From the NCBI RefSeq assembly GCF_013912005.1, contig NZ_JACESB010000005.1, positions 62,001-126,000 on the forward strand: a DNA stretch of 64,000 nt. Reading direction: 5' to 3'. Made by a program: the position numbers and the translations under genes. The stretch is from Brevundimonas sp. (GTDB lineage Bacteria > Pseudomonadota > Alphaproteobacteria > Caulobacterales > Caulobacteraceae). Shown here piece after piece: positions 7,994 to 15,979 of the stretch. The notes under the pieces are model-generated. The model searched no databases. It saw only the letters and a list, made by a program, of their open reading frames with translations, and had not been told where the DNA came from. Each line of letters opens with the position of its first letter. Position 1 is the stretch's first letter.

Positions 7994-8023
7994 CCTATCG
8001 TCCACCGATTCGCTGCTCCGCCC

Positions 8024-8659
8024 ATGCCCCTGTCGCACGCTCAGCTCTGGAACGCCGTCGACCAGCTCGCGCGCCGCGAGGGGCTGAGCGCCTCGGGGCT
8101 GGCGCGTCGCGCCGGGCTGGACGCCACCGCCTTCAACCCGTCCAAGCGCTTCGGACCCGGCGATCCGCCCCGTCCCCGCTGGCCCTCGACCGAGAGCCTG
8201 ACGCGGGTGCTGGAGGCCACCGGCGTGTCGCTGGCGGAGTTCGCGGCCCTCGCCCGCGACGCCGCGGAGCGGCCGGCGGTCATCCCGCTGCTGGGCATGG
8301 CCCAGGCCGGCCAGGACGGCTTCTTCGACGACGCCGGCCTGCCCACGGGCGACGGCTGGGAGCAGACCGAGCTGCCCCGCCCGCGCGACACTCTGCTCAG
8401 CCTGCGCATCACCGGCGACTCCATGGCGCCGGTGTACCGCGAGGGCGACAAGGTCATCGTCGACCGCGAGGCCTCGGACGTCCGCAAGGGGGACCGGGTC
8501 GTCGTCCGCACCACCGGCGGCGAGACCCTGGCCAAGGAGGTTTCGGGCCTGACCGCCCGGGCGGTGACCCTGGCCTCGGTCAATCCGGCCTACGAGCCGC
8601 GGGTGATCCCGCGCCGCGACATCCTGTGGATGGGCCGCATCCTCTGGGTCAGTCAGTAG
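8024..8659 (+). CDS. LexA-like S24 family transcriptional regulator
   Basis: A 211-aa protein with an N-terminal helix-turn-helix-like region (residues about 5-75, LSASGLARRAGLDATAFN) and a C-terminal S24 peptidase/signal-peptidase-like fold. The serine of the catalytic dyad is Ser133 in ITGDSMAPVYREGD and the lysine is Lys171 in ETLAKEV. An Ala95-Gly96 pair in MAQAGQDG sits where LexA/CI-type proteins are self-cleaved. These features fit a phage-CI-like or stress-responsive repressor. It is not canonical LexA (no LexA winged-helix N-terminus). It has its own apparent promoter and ends at a bidirectional terminator. Confidence 0.82.
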   Translation: MPLSHAQLWNAVDQLARREGLSASGLARRAGLDATAFNPSKRFGPGDPPRPRWPSTESLTRVLEATGVSLAEFAALARDAAERPAVIPLLGMAQAGQDGFFDDAGLPTGDGWEQTELPRPRDTLLSLRITGDSMAPVYREGDKVIVDREASDVRKGDRVVVRTTGGETLAKEVSGLTARAVTLASVNPAYEPRVIPRRDILWMGRILWVSQ

Positions 8660-8667
8660 CGGACGCG

Positions 8668-8694
8668 AAAAGGGCCGCCCCGGAGGGCGGCCCT
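8668..8694. terminator. Bidirectional intrinsic terminator
   Basis: AGGGCCGCCC (8671-8680) and GGGCGGCCCT (8685-8694) form a perfect 10-bp stem with a CGGA loop. On the minus strand the stem is followed by TTTT (complement of 8668-8671), so it fits best as the terminator of the SH3 gene, and it lies between two convergent genes. Confidence 0.75.
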
Positions 8695-8711
8695 CGTTCC
8701 GGCGTGGCCGG

Positions 8712-9197
8712 TCAGTAGGCGCTGACGTAGTTGGCGTTGACCCAGCCGCCGCCGGCGATCTGGACCCACTCGCCCTGCGAGCCGATGGCCGAGAACGGCT
8801 GGCCGGCCGACAGGCTGCCGACCTGACGGTAACCCGTACCCGGGCCCGACCGGATGCGCAGGTTGGAGGTCGCGCGGTACTGGGCCGATCCCTGGACGCT
8901 GGCCGCGCGGGCGCGCTGCTGGTTGCAGCCGATGTAGGAGCCCGCGGCGGCGCCGGCGGCGGCGCCCGCCACGGCCCCGAGCGTCCGCTCGTTGTCCGAA
9001 ACCTGGCTGCCGGCCAGGGCGCCGAGCACGCCGCCGATCACGGCGCCGGTGCGCTGGCGGCCGCCGGGGGCGTCGCAGTTGGTGATGCCGTTGGCCTGTT
9101 GGGCCGCGGCCGCGGTCGGAAGGGCGGCCGGGGCCAGCATTCCGAGGGTGGCGGCGGCGGCGAGGGCGACGGTCAGCTTGTTGTTCCTGGTCGACAT
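8712..9197 (-). CDS. Secreted glycine-zipper / SH3b domain protein
   Basis: A 161-aa envelope protein. An Ala-rich Sec signal peptide (to about residue 33, ending AAAAQQ) is followed by two glycine-zipper helices (AVIGGVLGALAGSQVS and AVAGAAAGAAAGSYIG) and a C-terminal bacterial SH3b domain (LRIRSGPGTGYRQVGSL...GEWVQIAGGGWVNANYV). Such proteins sit in the periplasm or outer membrane and SH3b domains often bind peptidoglycan. Two cysteines flank the zipper region and could form a disulfide. It is monocistronic with a terminator downstream. Confidence 0.8.
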   Translation of the reverse strand: MSTRNNKLTVALAAAATLGMLAPAALPTAAAAQQANGITNCDAPGGRQRTGAVIGGVLGALAGSQVSDNERTLGAVAGAAAGAAAGSYIGCNQQRARAASVQGSAQYRATSNLRIRSGPGTGYRQVGSLSAGQPFSAIGSQGEWVQIAGGGWVNANYVSAY

Positions 9198-9314
9198 GGC
9201 TCTGCTCCTGTCATCGAGTTGGTCGATGAGCAGGAGAATGCGCCGATCAGTCTGAAGGCTCCCGGAGCGAAGCGGTTATGCGGCGTTCATGTCCGTCACC
9301 GCACATTGCGCGCT

Positions 9315-10985
9315 TCAGCCCGCCAGTTCTCCCCGCGCCCCGGCCTCGATCAGTTCGATCGTCTTCGGCAGGCCGTAGATCGCCGCGAACGAGCCGAAGC
9401 GGGGCCCCTGCGACTGGCCCAGCAGCACCTCGTAGAGCGCCTGGAACCAGGCCCGCAGCGGCTCGAAGCCGTGCTCCTTGCCGACCGCATAGACCTCGTT
9501 CTGGATCGTCTCGCCGTCGGTCGTGTCCGGGGGCAGCGCCTTCAGCCGTCCCGCCAGATCCTCCAGCGCCGCCTTCTCCTTCGCGTCCGGCAGGCGGTAG
9601 GCCTTCGTGGGCTTCACGAAGTCCTCGTAGTAGTTCAGCGCCCGGTCCATCAGCCGGTCCAGCAGCGGCTCGTTGTCCGGCGTCGCTTCCGGCAGGTAGC
9701 GGGCGAAATAGGCCCACAGCTGATCCTTGTCGGAGGCGTTGGCGACGCCGACGAGGTTCAGCAGCAGGGCGAAGGACACCGGCGAGGTGTGATCCGGCGG
9801 CGATCCGGCGTGGATCGACCAGACGGCGTTGTCGATGCGCCTGGCCGGCTCCTGGGTCTTGTAGGCCTCGATGAAGGCCAGATAGTCGTCGATGGCCCGC
9901 GGAATGACGTTGAAGTGCAGGCTCTTGGCCGACTTCGGCGACTGGAACATGTACCACGACAGGCTCTCCGGCGTGCCGTAGCGCAGCCACTCCTCCATGG
10001 TCAGGCCGTTGCCCTTGGACTTGGAGATCTTCTTGCCCTCGATGTCGAGGAAGAGCTCGTAGTTGAAGCCCTCCGGCGGCACCCCGCCCAGCGCCCGGCA
10101 GACCTTGGAGCTTTCGCGCACGCTCTCGATCAGGTCCTTGCCCGACATCTCGTAATCGACGTCCAGCGCCGTCCAGCGCATGGCCCAGTCGGGCTTCCAC
10201 TGCAGCTTCACATGCCCGCCGGTGACCGGGACCTCGGTGCGTCCGCCGGCCGGGTCGTCGAACACGATCGTGCCCCTGGCCACGTTCCGCTCCAGCGTCG
10301 GCACCTGCAGGACGTGGCCGGTGACCGGGCTGATCGGCAGGAACGGCGAATAGGTCGCCCGCCGCTCCTCGCCGAGCGTCGGCAGCATGATGGCCTGGAC
10401 CGCGTCAAACCGCTCCAGCAGGCGCAGCAGCACCTCGTCGAACCGGCCCGAGCGGTACTGCTCGGTGGAGGACAGGAATTCGTAGTCGAAGCCGAAGCTG
10501 TCGAGGAAGGCCCGCAGCCGGGCGTTGTTGTGGGCCCCAAAGCTGTCGTGCGTCCCGAACGGGTCGCGCACCACGGTCAGGGGCTTGTGCAGGTCCTCGC
10601 GCAGCATGTCGGGGTTGGGGATGCCGTCGGGAACCTTCCGGAGGCCGTCCATGTCGTCCGAGAAGGCCACCAGCCGGGTCGGCCAGTGGTCGCCGGTCAG
10701 GGCGCGGAAGGCGTTGCGCACCATGGTCGTGCGCGCCACCTCGCCGAAGGTGCCCATGTGCGGCAGGCCTGACGGCCCGTAGCCGGTCTCCAGCACCACC
10801 GGCTTGCGCAGGGCCTCGAAGGTCGCCAGCGCCTCGTCCGCCTTGCCGGCGTCGATCAGCAGCTTCGCCGCGTCGCGCTCGGCGTCGGACAGGCGCTTCT
10901 TCAGCACGTGGTTCAGAAGGTTGCGGGCCTGTTCAAACGGCCACGACCGGGCGTCGCGCGCGAGGTGTTCGAGGTTCTGCAGCAT
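9315..10985 (-). CDS. lysS: Lysyl-tRNA synthetase, class I
   Basis: A 556-aa class I (archaeal-type) LysRS, which charges tRNA-Lys. The HIGH-type signature is in GYGPSGLPHMGTFGE (about residues 67-81) and the KMSKS loop reads KKISKSKG. Class I LysRS is established in many alphaproteobacteria in place of the class II enzyme, which supports the taxonomic call. I took the ATG at 10985, giving an MLQNLEHLARDARSWPFEQA start; an in-frame start 36 bases upstream adds a non-conserved Gly/Arg tail. Single gene, 48 bp downstream of a DUF4126 gene on the same strand. Its tRNA substrate, tRNA-Lys(TTT), is also in this window. Confidence 0.95.
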   Translation of the reverse strand: MLQNLEHLARDARSWPFEQARNLLNHVLKKRLSDAERDAAKLLIDAGKADEALATFEALRKPVVLETGYGPSGLPHMGTFGEVARTTMVRNAFRALTGDHWPTRLVAFSDDMDGLRKVPDGIPNPDMLREDLHKPLTVVRDPFGTHDSFGAHNNARLRAFLDSFGFDYEFLSSTEQYRSGRFDEVLLRLLERFDAVQAIMLPTLGEERRATYSPFLPISPVTGHVLQVPTLERNVARGTIVFDDPAGGRTEVPVTGGHVKLQWKPDWAMRWTALDVDYEMSGKDLIESVRESSKVCRALGGVPPEGFNYELFLDIEGKKISKSKGNGLTMEEWLRYGTPESLSWYMFQSPKSAKSLHFNVIPRAIDDYLAFIEAYKTQEPARRIDNAVWSIHAGSPPDHTSPVSFALLLNLVGVANASDKDQLWAYFARYLPEATPDNEPLLDRLMDRALNYYEDFVKPTKAYRLPDAKEKAALEDLAGRLKALPPDTTDGETIQNEVYAVGKEHGFEPLRAWFQALYEVLLGQSQGPRFGSFAAIYGLPKTIELIEAGARGELAG

Positions 10986-11033
10986 GGGTGGGGCTTTGAC
11001 GCGTCCGGAGCCGCGGGTCAACGCGCCGGGGCC

Positions 11034-11501
11034 TCAGCGTCGGCGCAGCGCCCAGGCCACCACGCCGAATCCCGCCGCCACCACCAGCGCATCCTCGATC
11101 AGGCCGCTCTTGGTCTGGCCGATGCGCCGCATCGCCCGCTTGCGCCCGGCGAGGGTGGCGTAGGCCAGCGGCGCGGCGGCGGCCACGGCCAGGCCGGCGC
11201 CCGCCCGCTCCCGGCCGCGCGGCGCCAGCGCCCCGCCCGCAATCCCCGCGCTCATCACCCGCGCCAGCAGGCCGAGGAACACCGTCCGGTCGGGCGCCGA
11301 CTTCATCTTGTCGCCGAACAGTTCGCCGACCCCCATGGCCAGGGCCCCGGCGGTGAAAAGGGGATGGGTCAGCAGCCGTAGCCGCCCCGGCGTCCTGCGC
11401 CCGGCGACATGGGCGGCGGCCAGCGCCGCCATCGGGGTCATCGAGCGGGCGCTGGCGACGGCGCCGATGAGGATGGAAGGGAGGAGGTCGGGCGATCGCA
11501 T
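11034..11501 (-). CDS. DUF4126-like membrane protein
   Basis: A 155-aa protein with several hydrophobic Ala/Gly-rich segments and the opening ILIGAVASARSMTPMAALA, which resembles the GxRS-type start of DUF4126 proteins (small bacterial membrane proteins of unknown function). The C-terminus (SGLIEDALVVAAGFGVVAWALRRR) would form a last TM helix with positive residues inside. Family assignment is by eye and moderate. It is upstream of lysS on the same strand. Confidence 0.6.
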   Translation of the reverse strand: MRSPDLLPSILIGAVASARSMTPMAALAAAHVAGRRTPGRLRLLTHPLFTAGALAMGVGELFGDKMKSAPDRTVFLGLLARVMSAGIAGGALAPRGRERAGAGLAVAAAAPLAYATLAGRKRAMRRIGQTKSGLIEDALVVAAGFGVVAWALRRR

Positions 11502-11532
11502 CCCCCTCCAACCCTTGTGGGCCGGCTCCGGT

Positions 11533-12996
11533 TCAACAGGCCGAGGGCGACCCGCACGGGAAATCGCCCGTCAGGGCGAGGCTCTGGCGCCAGCCGCTCC
11601 CGCCCCACTGGAAGACCTTGCTCACCAGTTCGGCCATATTGACCGGCTTCGCCACGCAGTCGTTCATCCCGCACTCGAAATAGGTCGCCACCTGTTCCTC
11701 CAGCGTGTTGGCGGTGACGGCGATGATCGGAACGGCGGCGGCCGGACCGTCGAGGGTGCGAATGCGGCGGCTGGCGCTGACGCCGTCCATGACCGGCATC
11801 TGGATGTCCATCAGGATCACGTCCCAGTCGCCGCGCCCGGCCGCCGCCACCCCTTCGCCTCCGTCAACGGCCGTTTCGCAGGCGACCCCCGCCGCGCGCA
11901 GCATGGCCTGGACGAGGGTCCGGTTGCTCTCGTTGTCGTCGACGTAGAGGGCGCGCAGTCCGCCGTCGCCGTCATCGCCATCGGCCTCGGCCTCCGCCTC
12001 GGCCTCCGGGAGGCGAGGGAGCGCGGCGCCGGCCTCCGGAACCGCCCCGTCCGCCGTCGGGGGCGTCTCCGGCGGGCTCGCGATCATCTGGTTGACGACC
12101 TCGAGGAGCCTCAGCCCCGCGGCGTGGATCCGTCGCGCCTGGTCCGTGCGGCCGGCGTCGAGGCCCGCGTCGGCGAGCAGGCCGGAGAAGCCGATCACGG
12201 CGTTGAGCGGCGTCCGCAGCTCGTGGGACATCTCGGTGAGGAACCGCTGCCGCGCGTCCGACATCGCCGCCTTCTGCTCCGCGGCGCTGCGGGCGATCTC
12301 GGCCTCCACCCGGTCGGTGACGTCCTGCTCGTTGAGCAGGACGCAGGTGCGGCCGGTGACGGGATCGGGAACCGGCCGGGCGTCCATGTGATGCCAGCGC
12401 GCGCCCGCGCCGGTGATCACCGCATGAAGACAGGAAACGGCCGTGGTCCGCGCGCCGGCCAGCATTTCCGCACCCGCCGGCGGGTCGGCGAAGCGGGAGG
12501 CGAAGTCGCCCTCCTCGCCGCCGTACGCGGCGTAGGCCGCCGGATTGGCGAACAGGCGGCGGCCGTCGTCGTCGAACAGGCTGATCATCGCCGAGGCGTG
12601 CCGCAGGGCCTCGACGGAGCGGCGCTCCTCCGCCGCGATCTCCTCCGGCGCCGCCTCGAACAGCAGAAGATCCTCGCCGGCGTCCGTCCGGAAGGCGGAG
12701 ATCGTCGCCTGCGTCGTCACCGGCTGGTCGTGCGGGAAGAAGGTCCAGCGCTCGCTGACGGTCGCTCCTCCGGCCGTGAGCTCGACGAGCCGGCGGATCC
12801 GGGCCTTCATCGCCGGCGATCGCGCGGAGAAGTCGCGCGCCAGGAATTCCTCACGGCTGTCGGCGGCCCAGAGGGCCAGGGCGGCCGGATTGGCGTAGGG
12901 TTTGCGACCCGTTTGCGGGTCATACAGCCAGATGGGCCGGCGAAGGCGGTCCCACGCTGCACCGAAGCTCAGGGTCACGTTCGTCACCGCCTGCAC
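11533..12996 (-). CDS. PAS-PAS-HisKA-receiver protein lacking an ATPase domain
   Basis: A 487-aa cytoplasmic signalling protein. Two PAS-like regions lie at about 10-115 and 130-230. A HisKA helix carries His258 in MSHELRTPLNAVIG (residues about 245-305). Instead of a HATPase_c domain there is a disordered, Glu/Ala/Asp-rich linker (about 306-345). A complete receiver domain follows (YVDDNESN at 351-358, Asp396 in LMDIQMP, Lys in VAKPVN). No N-box or G-box is seen, so it cannot phosphorylate itself in the usual way. It may act as a dimerising phospho-relay scaffold or be phosphorylated by another kinase. Reading frame is intact from end to end, so deletion of the ATPase domain was in frame. 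Divergent from queA. Confidence 0.82.
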   Translation of the reverse strand: MQAVTNVTLSFGAAWDRLRRPIWLYDPQTGRKPYANPAALALWAADSREEFLARDFSARSPAMKARIRRLVELTAGGATVSERWTFFPHDQPVTTQATISAFRTDAGEDLLLFEAAPEEIAAEERRSVEALRHASAMISLFDDDGRRLFANPAAYAAYGGEEGDFASRFADPPAGAEMLAGARTTAVSCLHAVITGAGARWHHMDARPVPDPVTGRTCVLLNEQDVTDRVEAEIARSAAEQKAAMSDARQRFLTEMSHELRTPLNAVIGFSGLLADAGLDAGRTDQARRIHAAGLRLLEVVNQMIASPPETPPTADGAVPEAGAALPRLPEAEAEAEADGDDGDGGLRALYVDDNESNRTLVQAMLRAAGVACETAVDGGEGVAAAGRGDWDVILMDIQMPVMDGVSASRRIRTLDGPAAAVPIIAVTANTLEEQVATYFECGMNDCVAKPVNMAELVSKVFQWGGSGWRQSLALTGDFPCGSPSAC

Positions 12997-13095
12997 AACC
13001 GCCGCCCAAGCTTTGCCATAAGCTCTGAATTAGTCCTTAAGTCGCGGCCTGCCCGCCCTTGACCGGGCGCCGCCCGCGTGGCCTCTGCCCGCGCG

Positions 13096-14187
13096 ATGAG
13101 GACCGCCGATTTCGACTTCGACCTGCCGGAAGACCGGATCGCGCTGCGCCCGGCCGAGCCGCGGGACAGCGCCCGGCTGCTGGTCGTCCGGGACGGCGGG
13201 GTCGAGGACCGGATCGTGCGCGATCTGCCCGATTTCCTCCGCCCGGGGGACGCGCTGGTGTTCAACGACACCCGGGTCATCCCCGCCCGCCTGTCCGGCG
13301 TCCGTCAGCGGTCCGGCCCGGAGGGCGAGACCCTGAGCGTCGCCGTCGAGGCGACCCTGCACCACCGCGACGCGCCGGACGTCTGGTCGGCCTTCATGAA
13401 GCCCGGCAAGCGCATCAAGGTCGGGGACCGCATCCGCTTCGGGGCCGCCGGGGACGGCGGCTGTGAGCTCGGCCGGCTCGACGCGACGGTGGAGGGGCGC
13501 GGCGAGGATGGACTGGTGACCCTGCGCTTCGACCTGTCCGGGCCGGCGCTGGACGACGCCGTCCGCGACGTCGGGGTGATGCCCCTGCCGCCCTACATCG
13601 CGGCGAAGCGGCCGGAGGACGACCGCGACCGCTCGGACTACCAGACCGTCTTCGCCGAGCACGACGGCTCGGTCGCGGCGCCGACCGCCGGCCTCCACTT
13701 CACCCCCGCCCTGCTGGAGGCGATCCGCGCCCGCGGCGTCTCGACCCATGCGGTGACCCTGCACGTCGGCGCCGGCACCTTCCTGCCGGTCAAGGCGGAC
13801 GACACGGCCGACCACCGGATGCACAGCGAATGGGGCGAGGTCTCCGAGGAGACCGCCGCGGCCCTGAACGCCGCCCGCGCCGCCGGGGGCCGGATCGTCT
13901 GCGTCGGCACCACCTCGCTGCGGCTGCTGGAGAGCGCCACGGGAGAGGACGGCGTGGTGCGGCCGTTCCACGGCGACACGGCGATCTTCATCACCCCCGG
14001 CTACCGCTTCCGCGCCGCCGACGTGCTGATGACCAACTTCCACCTGCCGAAGTCGACCCTGTTCATGCTGGTCAGCGCCTTCGCCGGGCTGGAGACGATG
14101 AAGGCCGCCTACGCCCATGCGGTGGCGAACGGGTACCGGTTCTATTCCTATGGCGACGGCTCGCTGCTGTTCCGGGCGGCGGAATGA
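13096..14187 (+). CDS. queA: S-adenosylmethionine:tRNA ribosyltransferase-isomerase QueA
   Basis: QueA (363 aa) transfers and isomerises the ribose of SAM onto preQ1 in tRNA, giving epoxyqueuosine at position 34. The [17 protein letters not shown] opening, [12 protein letters not shown], the PTAGLHFTP segment and the [19 protein letters not shown]-terminus are all diagnostic. I chose the ATG at 13096 because it starts at MRTADFDF; an in-frame GTG at 13078 would add six residues. The stop overlaps the start of the next gene (ATGA), which in turn overlaps tgt, so the three are one translational unit. Confidence 0.95.
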   Translation: MRTADFDFDLPEDRIALRPAEPRDSARLLVVRDGGVEDRIVRDLPDFLRPGDALVFNDTRVIPARLSGVRQRSGPEGETLSVAVEATLHHRDAPDVWSAFMKPGKRIKVGDRIRFGAAGDGGCELGRLDATVEGRGEDGLVTLRFDLSGPALDDAVRDVGVMPLPPYIAAKRPEDDRDRSDYQTVFAEHDGSVAAPTAGLHFTPALLEAIRARGVSTHAVTLHVGAGTFLPVKADDTADHRMHSEWGEVSEETAAALNAARAAGGRIVCVGTTSLRLLESATGEDGVVRPFHGDTAIFITPGYRFRAADVLMTNFHLPKSTLFMLVSAFAGLETMKAAYAHAVANGYRFYSYGDGSLLFRAAE

Positions 14188-14663
14188 GGGAGACGCTCCC
14201 GGGCGATCTCGTCGCCGCGCTCGACGGCCTGGCCGCTGCGGCGATCGAAGCCGATGTCCGCGATCCATGGTGGGTCTTCGGCGGCGCGGCCATGGCGTTG
14301 ATCGGGCTGACGGACTGGCGGGTGCCCGACATTGATGTTCTCGCCAGCCCCGGCGATGTCCGACGGCTGGCCGGGGTGCTGGGCGCCCGGATCGTCACCG
14401 ATCCCGGCGAGGGCCAGTTCCGTTCCCGCGTTTACGCCCGCACCGAGGGCCGCGCCGTGCCGATCGAGATCATGGCCGGCCTGGAGGTCCGCACCGGTCC
14501 GGACTGGCGCCCGGTCGCCTTCACCAGCCGCCTGCCGGTGGCGGTGGACGGCGGCACGCTCTACATCCCGGATGTGCCCGACCAGATCGCCACCGCCCGG
14601 CTGTTCGGCCGCCCCAAGGATCTGGCCCGCGCCGACGCCCTCCAACGCCTGAGCGCCGCCTGA
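14184..14663 (+). CDS. Putative nucleotidyltransferase-fold protein in the queA-tgt unit
   Basis: A 159-aa protein with the layout of a minimal Pol-beta-type nucleotidyltransferase: [13 protein letters not shown] (GG helix), then DIDVL (paired Asp metal ligands) and a third acidic residue in PIEIMAGL. These resemble antitoxin/transferase-type MNT domains, but I cannot place it in a named family. It overlaps queA by four bases upstream and tgt by one base downstream (TGATG), which demands coupled translation. The position suggests a link to tRNA or queuosine metabolism; that link is inference. Confidence 0.65.
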   Translation: MRETLPGDLVAALDGLAAAAIEADVRDPWWVFGGAAMALIGLTDWRVPDIDVLASPGDVRRLAGVLGARIVTDPGEGQFRSRVYARTEGRAVPIEIMAGLEVRTGPDWRPVAFTSRLPVAVDGGTLYIPDVPDQIATARLFGRPKDLARADALQRLSAA

Positions 14664-15784
14664 TGACCTTCCCCTTCGACATCGCCGCCACCGACGGCCG
14701 CGCCCGCACAGGCGTCCTGAAGACCCCCCGCGGCGACATCCGCACCCCCGCCTTCATGCCGGTCGGCACCGCCGCAACCGTGAAGGCCCTGACCGTCGAC
14801 CAGGTCCGCGACACCGGCGCCGACATCCTGCTGGGCAACACCTACCACCTGATGCTGCGCCCCGGGCCCGAGCGGATGGAGCGGCTGGGCGGGCTGCACC
14901 GCTTCATGCGCTGGGACCGGCCGATCCTGACGGACTCCGGCGGCTTCCAGGTGATGTCCCTGTCGAGCATCTCCAAGCTGACCGAGGAGGCGGTGACCTT
15001 CTCCAGCCACGTCGACGGCTCGAAGCATGTCCTGACCCCGGAGCGCTCGATCGAGATCCAGGCCGACCGGCTGGGGTCGGACATCGTCATGCAGCTGGAC
15101 GAGTGCGTCGCCTGGCCGGCCGAGGAGAGCCGGGCGCGCGAGGGCATGGAGCTGTCGGCGCGGTGGGCGAAGCGCTCCAAGGCCGCCTTCGGCGCCCGCG
15201 ACGCCCAGGCCCTGTTCGGCATCCAGCAGGGCTCGACCTTCGAGCACCTGCGCCGCGAGAGCTCGGACCGCCTGCAGGAGATCGGCTTCGACGGCTACGC
15301 CATCGGCGGACTCGCCGTCGGGGAAGGTCACGCGGCCATGTGCGAGGTGCTGGACTACGCCCCGGAGATGCTGCCCGCCGACCGGCCGCGCTATCTGATG
15401 GGCGTCGGCAAGCCGGTGGATCTGGTCGAGGCGGTGTGGCGCGGCGTCGACATGTTCGACTGCGTCCTGCCGACCCGGGCCGGACGGCACGGCCAGGCCT
15501 GGACCTGGGCCGGGCCGATCAACCTCAAGAACGCCCGCTTCGCGGAGGACCAGGACCCGCTGGACCCAGAGGTCCCCTGCCCCGCCTCTCGTGACTATTC
15601 AAAAGCTTACCTGCATCATCTTGTCCGAACGGATGAAATCCTCGGCAAGGTGCTGCTCAGCTGGCACAACATCGCCTTCTTCCAGGCCCTGACCGCCGCC
15701 ATGCGCGCCGCCATCGCGGAGGGCCGGTTCGAGGCCTTCCGCCGCGATTTCCACGCGCGACACGTGTCGAATGGCGGGGGATGA
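14663..15784 (+). CDS. tgt: tRNA-guanine transglycosylase Tgt (zinc site altered)
   Basis: Tgt (373 aa) exchanges guanine 34 of GUN-anticodon tRNAs for preQ1. Catalytic segments are intact: [12 protein letters not shown] (general-base Asp) and [12 protein letters not shown] (nucleophile Asp). The C-terminal zinc site, normally CXCXXC plus a later His, reads Val304-Pro-Cys306-Pro-Ala-Ser309 with His335. Spacing equals the E. coli ligands C302, C304, C307 and H333, so two of three cysteines are replaced. The DNA coding the following stretch (about 15590-15625) is AT-richer than its surroundings. Start overlaps the upstream stop by one base. The gene is followed by a long low-complexity inverted repeat. 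Confidence 0.93.
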   Translation: MTFPFDIAATDGRARTGVLKTPRGDIRTPAFMPVGTAATVKALTVDQVRDTGADILLGNTYHLMLRPGPERMERLGGLHRFMRWDRPILTDSGGFQVMSLSSISKLTEEAVTFSSHVDGSKHVLTPERSIEIQADRLGSDIVMQLDECVAWPAEESRAREGMELSARWAKRSKAAFGARDAQALFGIQQGSTFEHLRRESSDRLQEIGFDGYAIGGLAVGEGHAAMCEVLDYAPEMLPADRPRYLMGVGKPVDLVEAVWRGVDMFDCVLPTRAGRHGQAWTWAGPINLKNARFAEDQDPLDPEVPCPASRDYSKAYLHHLVRTDEILGKVLLSWHNIAFFQALTAAMRAAIAEGRFEAFRRDFHARHVSNGGG

Positions 15785-15979
15785 GGAACTAGGGATGAGG
15801 GATGAGGGATGAGGGACTGGGGATGAGGGACTAGGGATGAGGGGTTAGGGGACCATGAGTTGGATGATTGCGCCGGGGAGCGCCTGGCATCGGGGTGGGC
15901 CCCTCGTCCGGGGCTAAGCCCCAATCCCTGGTCCCTGATCCCTAGTCCCTCATCCCTAGTCCCTCATCCCTCCTCCCTC
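15783..15979. repeat. Low-complexity inverted repeat (GGATGAGGGACTA units)
   Basis: The left arm, about 15783-15850, is made of GGGATGAGGGA / GGGACTAGGGATGA units. The right arm, about 15918-15979, is the same series inverted (TCCCTAGTCCCTCATCCC). About 70 bp of ordinary sequence separates them. The arms can fold into one very long imperfect stem between the convergent tgt and lipoprotein genes, so it may act as a transcription barrier. The repeat start coincides with the tgt stop codon (TGA at 15782-15784). No protein-coding potential seen. Confidence 0.8.
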
